This document shows positions 1 to 8,089 of a DNA stretch of 10,066 nucleotides, one piece after another. How positions within the stretch are numbered: the stretch's first letter is position 1; every line of letters starts with the position of its first letter. Origin of the DNA: Irineochytrium annulatum (lineage: Eukaryota; Chytridiomycota; Chytridiomycetes; Chytridiales; Chytridiaceae). The DNA lies in contig JADGJL010001109.1 in NCBI GenBank assembly GCA_027600665.1, positions 1 to 10,066 of the forward strand, given 5' to 3'. Below the pieces are notes generated by a model. That model did no database searches. It was given only the letters and a program-made list of their open reading frames with translations, and had not been told where the DNA came from. Made by a program: the position numbers and the translations under genes.

Positions 1-949
1 ACACAAGAGAAGGACCGAGCATCAAACAAACATACATCAAGGGGAGGTACGACGAAAACAAAAGTTATGTGGGGAAGGATGAGGTTAGCAAGGACAATGG
101 TAGAATACCAAGTCAGTGCAACACAGCAACTTCTAACTTGAACGGAACGACGATGTAAACAGGGAGATGATTGTGTGTTGTAGACGAAGAAAGCCGACGC
201 AATTGTGAACAAACACCCCTTCCAGCTTATGACGCAAGCTAGTACAGGAAAAATTGTCTGGGTTCAATTTTAAAGAGTTTGAACAGAAACATCGTAGTGG
301 CACTTCAAAAGACATTGTTTTCTTCGGGCAAAGATCAACCAAACAGATAAATAAACAACCGTCACGGCAATGTTCAAAAGACTCTAGAGACAACCAAAAA
401 ACCAAAACCAAAAAAAAAAAAAAAATTGTTCGACTCGGAAAGCTAGACGAGAAGGCATAAATAGAAATACAGGATAGGCGGAGTTGCAGCTGATACAACG
501 CCAAAGGAATAAAAAAAGTACGCAAGCCAAAAACATAAAACGCTTGCCTCAAAAACAACGGAGGCCAGCATTCTGCTTTAGCCAAATAAATACTCCATGT
601 AACGACACCCACGGATCCGCAAACCCGCTCTCGGTCCTTTTCTATCGACACCAGCCCTAACCCCATTGTAAACTCCACATGGCCCACCCTCGCCCCAAAC
701 GCGAGCAATGTCATCTCCTCTTCACAACCCTCCCGGCGCCCCGGTCATGCACCTTCAGCCCCCACAAGCCGACAGCCCAAGACGCGACTATCATAGACGG
801 GGACAATCACCGCCAGTGCAAATCTCTGTGCACGTAAAACTTGCGAGACACAGCAAACCAAGTAGAGCATTCCCGCAACCCACGATAAGTTACGGGTAAG
901 CCACCATAATTAAGATCATAGACGATAGTCCCTTTGCATTACAGAAACG
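1..949. other. intergenic region, no gene supported
   Basis: I see no convincing gene here. The stretch is AT-richer than the gene that follows, and its proximal end should hold the 3' untranslated region of the minus-strand membrane-protein gene that stops at 950. One ATG-started minus-strand frame (714-133) is open for 193 codons. Its product is dominated by Phe, Leu, Cys and Ser, includes a run of Phe encoded by the complement of the oligo-A tract, and shows no domain, so I treat it as chance. A short plus-strand frame (708-899, 63 codons, Pro-rich) is likewise unsupported. No tRNA- or rRNA-like structure was recognised. Confidence 0.5.
410..425 (+). repeat. oligo-A tract (16 A)
   Basis: Sixteen consecutive A residues, preceded by shorter A runs broken by CC (from about 393). 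This could be a simple-sequence tract, or the tail of an old retroposed transcript reading on the plus strand. No target-site duplication was found, so simple sequence is preferred. Confidence 0.8.
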
Positions 950-3223
950 TCAAAGATCCCCGAAAGCGTCCCCACCCCTGTCCATCGAATCATACCCTTG
1001 CACAGGGCCCGCACGCCCCCTGATCGCCGTCGGCGAGCCTCGTCCGTTCTCCTCACACACCGATTTATCCCACCTCCTCGTCACCGCTCCAACTCCCGCG
1101 CACAGCCCCTCATCCGCCGCATCCTCCTCATCCTCGCTCTTTTGATCCGCAAACATACCCCGCGTCCGCACGTGGCCCAACCCGGGACGCCCGGGGAAGC
1201 GGTGTGCCACCGGGCTCGGCGAGCGGCGGCTGAGATAAGCGGGGCGTGGCGGCGGGAGCGCTTCGTCAGAGGCCGTGCTGCTGCCGGTGGTGCCAGACCC
1301 CGATCCCGTCCGGCCGGACGTGTCGGTGCCCGTCGTATACGTCCCCGTCCCTGTCCCCGTCTCCTCCGACGTCCTGGTGCCCACCGCATCGCTCACGGGG
1401 CTCCGCCGTCCCCTGTTCCGTCCAACGACGACGGAGCTGTGCGATGATCGGTCCTCATGCACCGCTGCAACGGGTCGCGCCTCAACCCCTTGCAAAACCG
1501 CCATCGCCTCCCTAATCTCCTGCGCCGACATGCGAGACAGATTCGGGATATTGGGCGCCGACAGAACGGTGTGGATGCGAGGCTGGAAGGGGTCCGTCGT
1601 ACCGTCCCTGCCGCCGGGGAGGTTGTGGGCGTCCGTCATCGACGACATGCGGATTCTCCGCCCGTCCGCGCCGTTGTTGAAGGACGCTCGTTTCCCGATG
1701 GCCTGGAGGAGTTCCGACACCGTGCGGCGATGCTCGAAGGGCGCGTCCGGGATAACAGAGTCTCTTTGCGAACCGACAGGCTCGCCCGGGATGTCGGAAT
1801 AAGAAGGGACGCGGAAGATGGGGCCTGGTTGCATAATGCCAGAGGAGGAGACGAAGATATAGTTCGGGTCGACTTGCGGCTGCGCGAGGAACCCGGGCAG
1901 GGGCGAAGGAGGGTTCGTGAGGGCGGTTGGGGAAAGCGGGGAGAGCGGGAGGTGATGAGAAGGGGTTGTCGGGGTTGGGGTATTTGCGGTGGAGCGGTTG
2001 GCGAAGTGAGAACTGTCATCGGTCGGTGAGATGGGCGTGTTCGGTGTGTAGGCCGTTGGCGATGGCAAAGAATCGGAGTCCGAGCACAGGCTCTCCGCAA
2101 AGCTGCGTTCAAGATCCAGACGCTGTACCATTTGTGTCAACACGTAGTTTTTCCATTTTGTAGTCAAAATAGAATCGCCTACCAAATTAGCGCTGAATTT
2201 GTCCCACCCATCCATGCTGGTCTCCCTCTCTAGCCTCCTGCGACCCATGGAAATCTCGACGGTCGAGAACGTGTCCCTTTCCCTATCACGCCACAGGGGC
2301 GTCTCGCTCGTGTCCGAGACGGCCCATCCGCCGCACGGGTTGGAGGAGGCGAGGGAATGAGAGCGGGCTTTGCGGGAGAAGCGCGCGGGCGGGGCAGGCT
2401 CGATGAAGGCCGTTCTCGTGCTGAACCCGTTGTTGTAATCCAGGTGCACCATTTCCGGGGTCGACGATGAGCGGTTCCACTTCTCGCGAGGCATGCGTGC
2501 GCGCGAGATGTAGTTAAAGAGGACGAGGGAGGAGATCAAGAGGACGCCGCCAATGACGGAGACCAGGATAAATGACATTGGCGACGAGGCCAGTTGCGAG
2601 GAGCCGAACGCTGCGGCGTCGGTGTCGTTAGAGGAGGATGCGTTGAAAGTTGCTGCGGAGGTAGAGACGGCGAAGGAGATAGTAGGGAAGGAAGGCGGCG
2701 GGGCGAGTGTTGGACGAGATGGCGCGACGGTTATGGCGGGTGATGAGGTGACTAACGGAGAATGTAAGAATATTAGAGCCGATTTAAAGGCACGGCAGGG
2801 ACAAAGAGGAGGTAAACATCAGTGCGAATATGAAGGCAGGAGAAGAAAGTCGGTTCGAATCTGGAAGGCATGGTACAAGTGGACAGGACCAAAGAAGGAG
2901 GCGAAGACATCCGAAGGAAGAATATAGCCCAGACCGGGGATAGAGACGATTAATTACTGTCCACAACGGTTGGTGTACGGCTTCTTCACGAAAACGTCCA
3001 AAATCCACTGCATTCCCTGTTGTCGCTGTCCAAGAAAAAGAACCCTACCTATCGTCATTGATGAGGTCGTCGTCTCGGAGCTCGTCGTCGAAGTAGTCGA
3101 AGCCTGGCCTGCGTCGCCGCCGGCTCTGCAAGCGCCGGGAAACGCGAACACAGCAATAACGGCTGCAGCGGTGCCGGCTCGTGCGACAGCTGGCGACCGC
3201 CTCAAGTCACTTCTCGCCGTCAT
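950..3223 (-). CDS. predicted type I single-pass membrane protein, wall-sensor-like architecture (two exons)
   Basis: I do not recognise a named gene. The proposed model is exon 1 3223-3049, intron 3048-2752, exon 2 2751-950, giving 658 residues. Exon 1 starts MTARSDLRR and encodes a signal-peptide-like stretch (basic start, hydrophobic AAAVIAVFAF core, Ala/Cys/Arg/Ala end). A Thr/Ser-rich segment follows. The donor GTAGGG and the acceptor CCGTTAG leave both exons in phase 1, so the frame joins cleanly. Exon 2 opens with a Ser/Thr/Pro-rich stalk carrying NAS and NDT N-glycosylation sites. A TM helix (FILVSVIGGVLLISSLVLF, about residues 118-138) and a basic stop-transfer (SRARMPREKW) follow. 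The cytoplasmic tail of about 510 residues is low in complexity, with many SP/TP sites (about 286-346) and a Gly-Thr-rich run (about 513-551). The layout resembles fungal wall-stress or polarity sensors, which is inference from architecture only. Exon 2 from the TM onward is well supported. Exon 1 and the start are less sure: in-frame ATGs also lie at 3253 and 3388. Confidence 0.6.
2752..3048 (-). other. predicted intron of the membrane-protein gene
   Basis: On the minus strand it begins GTAGGG and ends CTCCGTTAG, with a branch-like CTAAT about 30 bases before the end. Upstream and downstream frames are both phase 1. At 297 bp it is much longer than the other introns here, so it could hide a small extra exon: an inner acceptor (ATGCAG, near 3010) opens a frame from 3008 to 2784. 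That frame encodes nothing recognisable and ends in a stop, so a single intron is preferred. Confidence 0.4.
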
Positions 3224-3684
3224 CCTCGCGTTCCTCCTCGCAACCGTCTCCATCGTGGCAACGACGGAAACCACAGAAGTGACGAGAGTAGAGGGCCAGC
3301 GTGTCGTCCGCCGCTCGTCGACGGCAGCTGAAGCCGGTCGGCGTCCGGCTCGGAGCGGAGACGTCGCGCAGGCGGAGGAGGCGAACATTGGGGCCGATGG
3401 TGGCAGCTGATTAGCGTCGTTGGAGATGGAAGAGCGGAGGGTGTGGGCCGAGTGGTAGCACTGATGCTGATCAGACAGAGAGGAGGGTCTTTTTCTTCTC
3501 CCGATCGTGAAGTGTGTCTCGGTGCTTGAAGGTGATCAAAGACGCCAAGCGGAAAGCGAAAGCTGCGTACGAAGAACGAGAGCAGACGCTATGAACTGAA
3601 CATGATAGTGGGCCCTATCTCTTCAGTAACTTCAGTGTTGAAGCAATATCAAATATACTAAATAATACACGCCTAAAAATTGTC
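3224..3684. other. intergenic: 3' end of GH125 gene and upstream region of membrane-protein gene
   Basis: Both flanking genes read on the minus strand, so this stretch holds the GH125 3' untranslated region (the part near 3684 is AT-rich, with TATTATTTAG on the minus strand) and the promoter/5' UTR of the membrane-protein gene. The part from 3224 to about 3410 is GC-rich and open in several frames. It may be a longer N-terminus starting at ATG 3388 rather than untranslated sequence. No canonical AATAAA was seen downstream of the GH125 stop. Confidence 0.4.
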
Positions 3685-5229
3685 TCACTGTTTAATCACC
3701 TCGCCCAGCATCAGTCCTACCTCCCCCGTCCCAACCACTTTAATAACCAGCTCCCCAAACAGCGCATTCGCCCATGCAAACCACGCCCTCGTGAATTTAC
3801 GTGCATCATCCATCCAGAACGACTCGTGCATAAAACCCTCCTCCCTCGCTGCGCAAACTAGCATTTCCAAGCACTCCCACCTTTCCTTCTCCTCCACCGC
3901 CGTCAATCCCTGCACGATCATCCCCATTGGCCAGATCCAACCGAGGCCCGTATGAGGGCTGCCCACACCCGTCCCTGCGCTGCCCGAGAAGTAGAACGCG
4001 TTGTGATCACCGGAAAGCACCATCGCGCGTGTTGCGAGGTAGAGCGGGTCGTCTGCGGAACAGAAGCCGAGGTACGGCAGCGACAGCAGGCTCGGCACGT
4101 TCGCGTCGTCCATCAACAGATGTCCGCCTCGTCCATCCACCTCATAGGCGTACACCCTTCCAAGCGTCGGGTGCGTCACAACGCCCCACCTCTCTATGCC
4201 CTCCTGAATCTCGCCCGCGAGCGCCTTGCACTCCTCCGCCAGCGACATCTGCTCCGCGTTCCTCACGTCCGCAAACAGCAGAGCCGCGCACCGACGGAGC
4301 TCAACGGCCGCCATGCAGTTCGAAGGCAAATGGAAGGGGAACACGGCCGCGTCATCCGACGGCCGGAAAGCCGTCCGCACCATCCCGCACCGCCTCCCGG
4401 GCGGTCCGCGACCACCTAGCGTCAGCGTGTCTGAGGGCACGTCCGACGCCCGGCGGAACGTATACTCCACCTCGCCGTCCATCGGTGTTGTCTTCTGCTG
4501 CTTCCTCATGGTCGCCAGCGTGAGTTTTAATGCGGCGAGCCACTGCCGGTCCGAGACGAAGGGAGCCGAACCGGCGCGGGAGTGGTAGGATGTTGAGAGT
4601 TTGAGGAAGGCGCAGAGGCTGTCGAGCTCGTATTTGGATTCCCAGATGGCGGACGTTGATGGGATCGGGGGCGTGACTTTGTCGGACGACCAGTCCCAAG
4701 GGTCACAGAGGGTGCGGCGGAAGGCGTTGGAGTAGGGATGGGAGAGGATGCACCTTTTTTTGTTCGACAAGATCAGTATGTATACAAAGACACAGAGAGT
4801 AAAAGGGGAGCCACGCGGGTAGCGCCGAATATAAAAAACGAAGGAAAGGACGCACTTTGCCTGCCGGTATATCAACCCCAACACCAGCTCCCTCAGGGCA
4901 TCGTCTTCCTTGATGAGGGCCATGTACGGCGCGACCTGGTTCATCGAGTCCCGCAACCACATTGCCGGTATATCGCCCGTGATGATGAACGAGTCCGGCC
5001 TCTTCCGTCCGTCCAGCTCCACAACGGCCTCGCTCGATGGCACATGGCTCGCGACGGTCGTGTCGAGCGTGTTCGGGTAGCAATTCGCGAAGAGCGTCGC
5101 GATGTCGGGCCGGTCGAGAGATTGCAGGCGCGAGGTTACGGTCGCGATGGTGCGCTCGACCGAGGATGAAGCGAACCTGCGCTGGGGAAGCGGGGGCCGG
5201 CGCGAGGGTGGGGATGCGAGTTTCGACAT
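3685..5229 (-). CDS. GH125 metal-independent exo-alpha-1,6-mannosidase
   Basis: Glycoside hydrolase family 125 removes terminal alpha-1,6-linked mannose without a metal ion, with inversion of the anomeric centre; likely substrates are mannan or N-glycan chains. Model: exon 1 5229-4856, intron 4855-4754, exon 2 4753-3685, giving 480 residues, usual for the family. Family signatures in order are DIATLFANCYPNTLDTT; DGRKRPDSFIITGDIPAMWL and RDSMNQVAPY; GLIYRQ; GMVRTAFRPSDDA (Asp258/Asp259); LLMDDANVPSLLSLPYLG; HTGLGWIWPMG; FMHESFW (Glu435); and FTRAWFAWANALFGELV. By family knowledge the acid is an Asp in RPSDD and the base is the Glu of HES; both are present. The start at 5229 gives a Pro/Arg-rich, not hydrophobic, N-terminus, so there is no obvious signal peptide and the enzyme may be cytosolic or organellar. 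The frame stays open upstream to 5409, but those codons look non-coding. The gene appears intact and GC-rich, and its start codon lies 109 bp from that of the divergent CRN gene. Confidence 0.92.
   Translation of the reverse strand: MSKLASPPSRRPPLPQRRFASSSVERTIATVTSRLQSLDRPDIATLFANCYPNTLDTTVASHVPSSEAVVELDGRKRPDSFIITGDIPAMWLRDSMNQVAPYMALIKEDDALRELVLGLIYRQAKCVLSFVFYIRRYPRGSPFTLCVFVYILILSNKKRCILSHPYSNAFRRTLCDPWDWSSDKVTPPIPSTSAIWESKYELDSLCAFLKLSTSYHSRAGSAPFVSDRQWLAALKLTLATMRKQQKTTPMDGEVEYTFRRASDVPSDTLTLGGRGPPGRRCGMVRTAFRPSDDAAVFPFHLPSNCMAAVELRRCAALLFADVRNAEQMSLAEECKALAGEIQEGIERWGVVTHPTLGRVYAYEVDGRGGHLLMDDANVPSLLSLPYLGFCSADDPLYLATRAMVLSGDHNAFYFSGSAGTGVGSPHTGLGWIWPMGMIVQGLTAVEEKERWECLEMLVCAAREEGFMHESFWMDDARKFTRAWFAWANALFGELVIKVVGTGEVGLMLGEVIKQ
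4754..4855 (-). other. 102-bp intron of the GH125 gene, length a multiple of three
   Basis: On the minus strand it runs from GTGCGTCC to AAAAAAAG. Splicing restores the conserved join ...GLIYRQAKCILSHPYSNAFR. The intron is 102 bp (34 codons) and has no in-frame stop, so unspliced RNA would still translate, adding a hydrophobic block (contains FVFYI and LCVFVYILIL) in the middle of the catalytic domain. Base composition is visibly AT-richer than both exons. Confidence 0.88.
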
Positions 5230-5338
5230 CGTGGCTGGATGTTGACGACCGTGTCCGCTGTATTCCACCTCTAACACGGGCTTATATTCGTTACGCAACT
5301 GTGGCTGTTTTGTCAGGTGGAAGATCTTCAAGTTCACC
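5230..5338. promoter_or_regulatory. 109-bp divergent intergenic region (GH125 / CRN)
   Basis: It lies between the GH125 ATG (5229, minus) and the proposed CRN ATG (5339, plus), so both promoters and 5' UTRs must fit here or overlap the neighbouring coding sequence. A TATA-like CTTATATTCG sits at 5281-5290. No other defined element was recognised. If the CRN gene instead starts at ATG 5431, the gap is 201 bp. Confidence 0.45.
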
Positions 5339-5422
5339 ATGGACATGCCGTCCAAACACCAGTTGGTGATGGATAACGACGGAGGTGACGCCGACCCCGA
5401 AAGCAGCAAGAGGCTGAAGGAG

Positions 5423-5466
5423 GTTTGGATATGGGACGCGCATCCCTGATGTTAACGTTTGTGCAG
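5423..5466 (+). other. CRN intron 1, 44 bp
   Basis: Donor GTTTGG and acceptor TTTGTGCAG, with a branch-like GTTAAC shortly before. Both sides are phase 0, joining LKE to TGGDALELN. The donor is not a strong consensus. The segment is open from ATG 5431, so an unspliced protein starting inside it (MGRASLMLTF) is the alternative. Confidence 0.5.
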
Positions 5467-5806
5467 ACAGGCGGTGACGCTTTAGAATTGAACTGCCACG
5501 TCCTCGGCCGAAGCCTTGGACGTGTGCTCGTGCTTGAAACGACTGGTTCCGTCAAGGTCGCCCCGTTCAAGAACTCCGTCCGAGAAGCAATGACAAAATC
5601 TCTTCCGGAACTACAGCATGTCGATGCACAACTTCTTGATCTCTACTTACTCAACCGGCCGACTGCTGAAGCAGCATGTTATAAAGTCGCCAAAAAGGAT
5701 CTTATGTGCCCTGACTTATTCGTGGGGGATTACTTCACTGGGTTTGAAGAGCGAAGGAATATACACATAATAGTTGTATTGCCCGACGATCCTCGAACAA
5801 CACCAG

Positions 5807-5850
5807 GTACAAGTTTTTCGTCCTTTACAACGACTTACCATTTCTTTAAG
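5807..5850 (+). other. CRN intron 2, 44 bp
   Basis: Donor GTACAAG and acceptor TTCTTTAAG. Removal joins phase-1 exons and carries the frame past the stop at 5872-5874 into the conserved-looking FDFINAAKPEEV segment. The length is identical to intron 1. Confidence 0.7.
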
Positions 5851-6838
5851 CACTGTTTATGTTCGATTTCATAAATGCTGCAAAACCGGAGGAAGTTGCG
5901 TACCCGGTCTCAGATAATCCTCACTTCATTGCGCAGCCAGGCTGGTTCGAAGACGTCTTAAAAAGAACATGAAGGCGTCCGACGGTTGCGAGCGGGTTCC
6001 GCCATTGGCGCTGGTTCCCGCTGTTCACGGAGGGGAAACTCAATATTTAAAGGAAGTTGGGAGCAAGTTGAAGGATGAGCTGTCAGACGCCTGCATTATA
6101 TATGTTTCGCTCGATGACTTCTCTGCGGTGGTCGAATGGGAGCAAAGGGACCCGGTTGGCGCCATCTGCCAACGAATTGCGTTCGCGGCCAGTTTTCGAG
6201 AAGAGTTTGATGTGACCGTGGATGCCTTTGAGCCATTCAGGACAGCAAATGTTCCTGCGACTGATGTGTTAAAGTGGTTAGGCCGGAGTCCTTGTGTGTT
6301 ACTGGTAAATAAGTTGAACTTGTTTCGGAGTCTATCAGATATGAACTCGCTGCCGGCAAAGAGGCTAGCCGAATTCATCAAATTTAACTTTCTCGGTAGA
6401 CGTGACCGATTCTTTGTCTTCTCTTCCGATGTTGTGGCTGTCGCTATTACTTCAGCGACTATTTGGGCGGCAAAAGCACTCGCTTTATTAATGTCATCAA
6501 CATGCCGGTTATCCCTGCGGTGTAAAGCAGCCTTTGATAGCTTTATTCTTTCGAACTTGGGCAGATATTGGGTTGTCTGATTAATTCAATTGGACTCTTG
6601 AATGGGAAGCTATTACATGTTCAACAAGGGCCCTCTGTTTTCTAATGGTGCAGCAACGGAACACAATTTACTTAAATGGGGTTGGTTTAGTCCTTGTTGG
6701 TGTATTTAAGGAGAGTTCTTACGGTTGATGTTCTCTTTTAATTTTTAACAAGGATATGGAAGGACTATGTGGATGAAGGGGCGGCTGGCTCTGCGCCACG
6801 TCAGTGTGGGAATTTTCGGGTTTGCCTGTTCGCTCTTT

Positions 6839-6863
6839 GGATTCTGTCCATTGACGCGAACAG
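6839..6863 (+). repeat. 25-bp direct repeat, copy 1
   Basis: Identical over 25 bases to 6911-6935 (begins GGATTCTGTC, ends GCGAACAG); the spacing start to start is 72 bp. Its last eight bases also form an inverted pair with CTGTTCGC at 6826-6833, giving a possible hairpin with a 22-base loop. Confidence 0.9.
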
Positions 6864-6910
6864 GTACGGAGAGTGCATTAGCTTTGTATTGTGAAGATAT
6901 CTAATAAAGG

Positions 6911-6935
6911 GGATTCTGTCCATTGACGCGAACAG
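6911..6935 (+). repeat. 25-bp direct repeat, copy 2
   Basis: Exact second copy of 6839-6863. The 47 bases between the copies contain AATAAA (6903-6908) and no recognisable gene. Confidence 0.9.
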
Positions 6936-7026
6936 ATTAAGAGTCTTGCTCTACCCATTGAACTTCAAGGCGATCTTGCGATCTGGTGATCCTGTAATCC
7001 GGCGATCTTTGGTGATACGATCCAGC

Positions 7027-7803
7027 ATGCCCACTAAGCCCGAGATGACGAAGCTGGCTCGCGACAGCGACCAGCAGACGTACAACAAAAGGAGGCGGGA
7101 GGTGACCCGCACGCTAAACGGACTGATCGTGCAGCCGAAGAAGTACCCGTTGGTGAAGCAGTTCTCAGACCAACTGTTCAAGGTCGTCGCTGAGCCACAG
7201 CCGAACGACGAGCTGTTCTTGAAGTCGGGTACGCACGGCGACGCGGCGGCGAAGTACGACCGGGAGCTGTTCTATGAGATGCAATCCAAGTATCATCTCT
7301 CCGAGGTGATCATTAAGGAGTTCATTATTGAAAGGCTCGAAGGCGACGCGCTCAAAATCGCCTTCGAGGACGCCGGCACGGCGAATGATGGCTACAGGCA
7401 CCTCCTCACGGAGTGCTACCTCGACCAGAGCTTGGACATTGCGCTGTTGAGACATGATCTTGAGACGTTCGGTATGAAGGCAGGGGAGGTGTCAGGAAAT
7501 ATCGCAGTTTCCCGAAGGAAAAAGAAAGTCCAAGTCCAGCAGGTCAAGTATCCAAGGTCCGGGATAAGTATTCCTAGTGGTCCAAGGGAACAGTACCGCA
7601 CTCCAAACCCAAACCCAGAAGCCGGTACCGATCAAGGTGGGGGAGTTCACAAAGCGTCCGGGACAGTCGGCTCCCGCCGGTGGGGGACAACAGGCACAAG
7701 CGGCTCACTTTTTCAAGGATACAGCACAAGTGGGTGTTGGCCAGTGATCAGGTTTATTATGAGGCCTTCTCGGCCCTCTACTTTTATACACAAACACTAC
7801 TAA
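7027..7803 (+). pseudogene. Gag-like retrotransposon remnant
   Basis: The ATG at 7027 opens a frame (MPTKPEMTKLARDS...) of 258 codons. The first 155 or so look coding: rich in charged residues, with a capsid-like order of short helices. These include FIIERLEGDALKIAF (compare the usual Gag phrase 'LxGxAxxxw'), YRHLLTECY and LRHDLETFGMKAGE, the last resembling the Gag segment just before the capsid end. After about 7490 the frame becomes basic and then low in complexity. A neighbouring frame there also reads plausibly (KPVPIKVGEFTKRPGQSAP, up to about 7749), which suggests a frame change. No CCHC zinc knuckle, protease or reverse transcriptase follows, so the element is cut short. The assignment to Gag rests on motif style rather than a firm match. 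The orientation is opposite to the integrase remnant downstream. Confidence 0.5.
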
Positions 7804-8073
7804 CTAACAAAATCATGGACCACTGCATAAATGCCAAGAACAACAAGCCGACTTTACCAATAGGATAAATATAACTGATACATCCTGATTAACTAAGCAG
7901 TCGAAAAACTGCTTTAGCGTAACGGTTTTATGGCAAGCTTAGAGATAAGTAGAGAAGACGATGTTCTAGATTTTCAGCCACCAGCTGTGAATTCCCATGG
8001 TGTTTTCTTGCTAGGGTTTGCTCAGCCAGGTCAAGCCCAGGCGGCTCGGTCAAGTACAAGGCTGGAAGGCTCT

Positions 8074-8089
8074 GGCTCAGCGCTGAGCC
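8074..8089. repeat. perfect 16-bp palindrome
   Basis: GGCTCAGCGCTGAGCC equals its own reverse complement and sits in a locally GC-rich patch between AT-rich flanks. It could be a hairpin or a dimeric protein site within an LTR. No function is assigned. Confidence 0.85.

Larger units (their letters stand above)
5339..6584 (+). pseudogene. Crinkler (CRN) family effector-like gene, frame broken three times
   Basis: CRN proteins have a ubiquitin-like header domain and variable C-terminal domains, often a P-loop NTPase; oomycetes, chytrids and arbuscular mycorrhizal fungi carry them. Exons: 5339-5422, 5467-5806 and from 5851. The header domain shows ALELNCHVLGRSLGRVLVLE, LPELQHVDAQLLDLYLL and, at its end, NIHIIVVLP (5758-5784), matching the header's usual HVLVVVP-like close. 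A linker with FIAQPGWFEDVLKR follows. The frame then hits TGA at 5970, just after a run of five A, while the family-like reading continues one frame away (VPPLALV, LSDACIIYVSLDDFSA, PCVLLVNKLNLF, DRFFVFSS). A second change near 6440-6465 moves to a frame with DYLGGKSTRFINV and INMPVIPAV, which stops at 6523. A third reading closes at TAA 6582. The presumed Walker A site reads GGET, with Glu where a Lys would be expected. The C-terminal domain is short or missing. All three changes fit single-base losses, so decay or assembly error are both possible. Confidence 0.72.
6585..7026. other. non-coding stretch with direct repeats and possible retroelement leader
   Basis: No gene is supported. A 34-codon frame from ATG 6602 (MGSYYMFNKGPLFSNG...) may be one more scrap of the CRN gene, but is too short to judge. 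The middle carries two 25-bp direct repeats. AATAAA lies at 6903-6908. The last 60 bases before the Gag-like ATG contain five GATC words (about 6971-7023). This may include the LTR or leader of the Gag element, but no TG...CA ends or primer-binding site could be defined. Confidence 0.4.

Noticed and set aside
133..714. 193-codon minus-strand frame starting with ATG
   Set aside because: Its composition (Phe, Leu, Cys, Ser), the Phe run from the oligo-A tract and the absence of any domain suggest chance openness.
708..899. 63-codon Pro-rich plus-strand frame
   Set aside because: Short, partly overlapped by another chance frame, and no recognisable family.
998..2163. Several long plus-strand frames (for example 1275-1802 and 1457-2029)
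   Set aside because: They lie antisense to the GC-rich exon of the membrane-protein gene; Arg/Pro/Ala-rich products are typical shadows.
2784..3008. Possible extra exon of the membrane-protein gene
   Set aside because: It can be reached through an ATGCAG acceptor, but it encodes no stalk-like sequence and ends in a stop before exon 2; a single intron gives a clean phase match.
2970..3410. Plus-strand frame with a hydrophobic stretch
   Set aside because: It begins at a TTG, not an ATG, and lies opposite the signal-peptide exon. The hydrophobic part is antisense to a GC-rich coding region.
4738..5169. Plus-strand frame opposite GH125
   Set aside because: Antisense to conserved GH125 motifs and across its intron; no domain.
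5339..6584. Oomycete origin, suggested by the CRN gene
   Set aside because: The telomere is TTAGGG rather than the usual oomycete TTTAGGG, and short fungal-type introns and a chromodomain Gypsy element fit a fungus better.
6839..6935. CRISPR array from the repeated 25-mer
   Set aside because: Only two copies, in a eukaryotic subtelomere, and no cas genes.
7165..7455. Minus-strand frame opposite the Gag-like gene
   Set aside because: Shadow of the plus-strand frame, which has the better residue composition.
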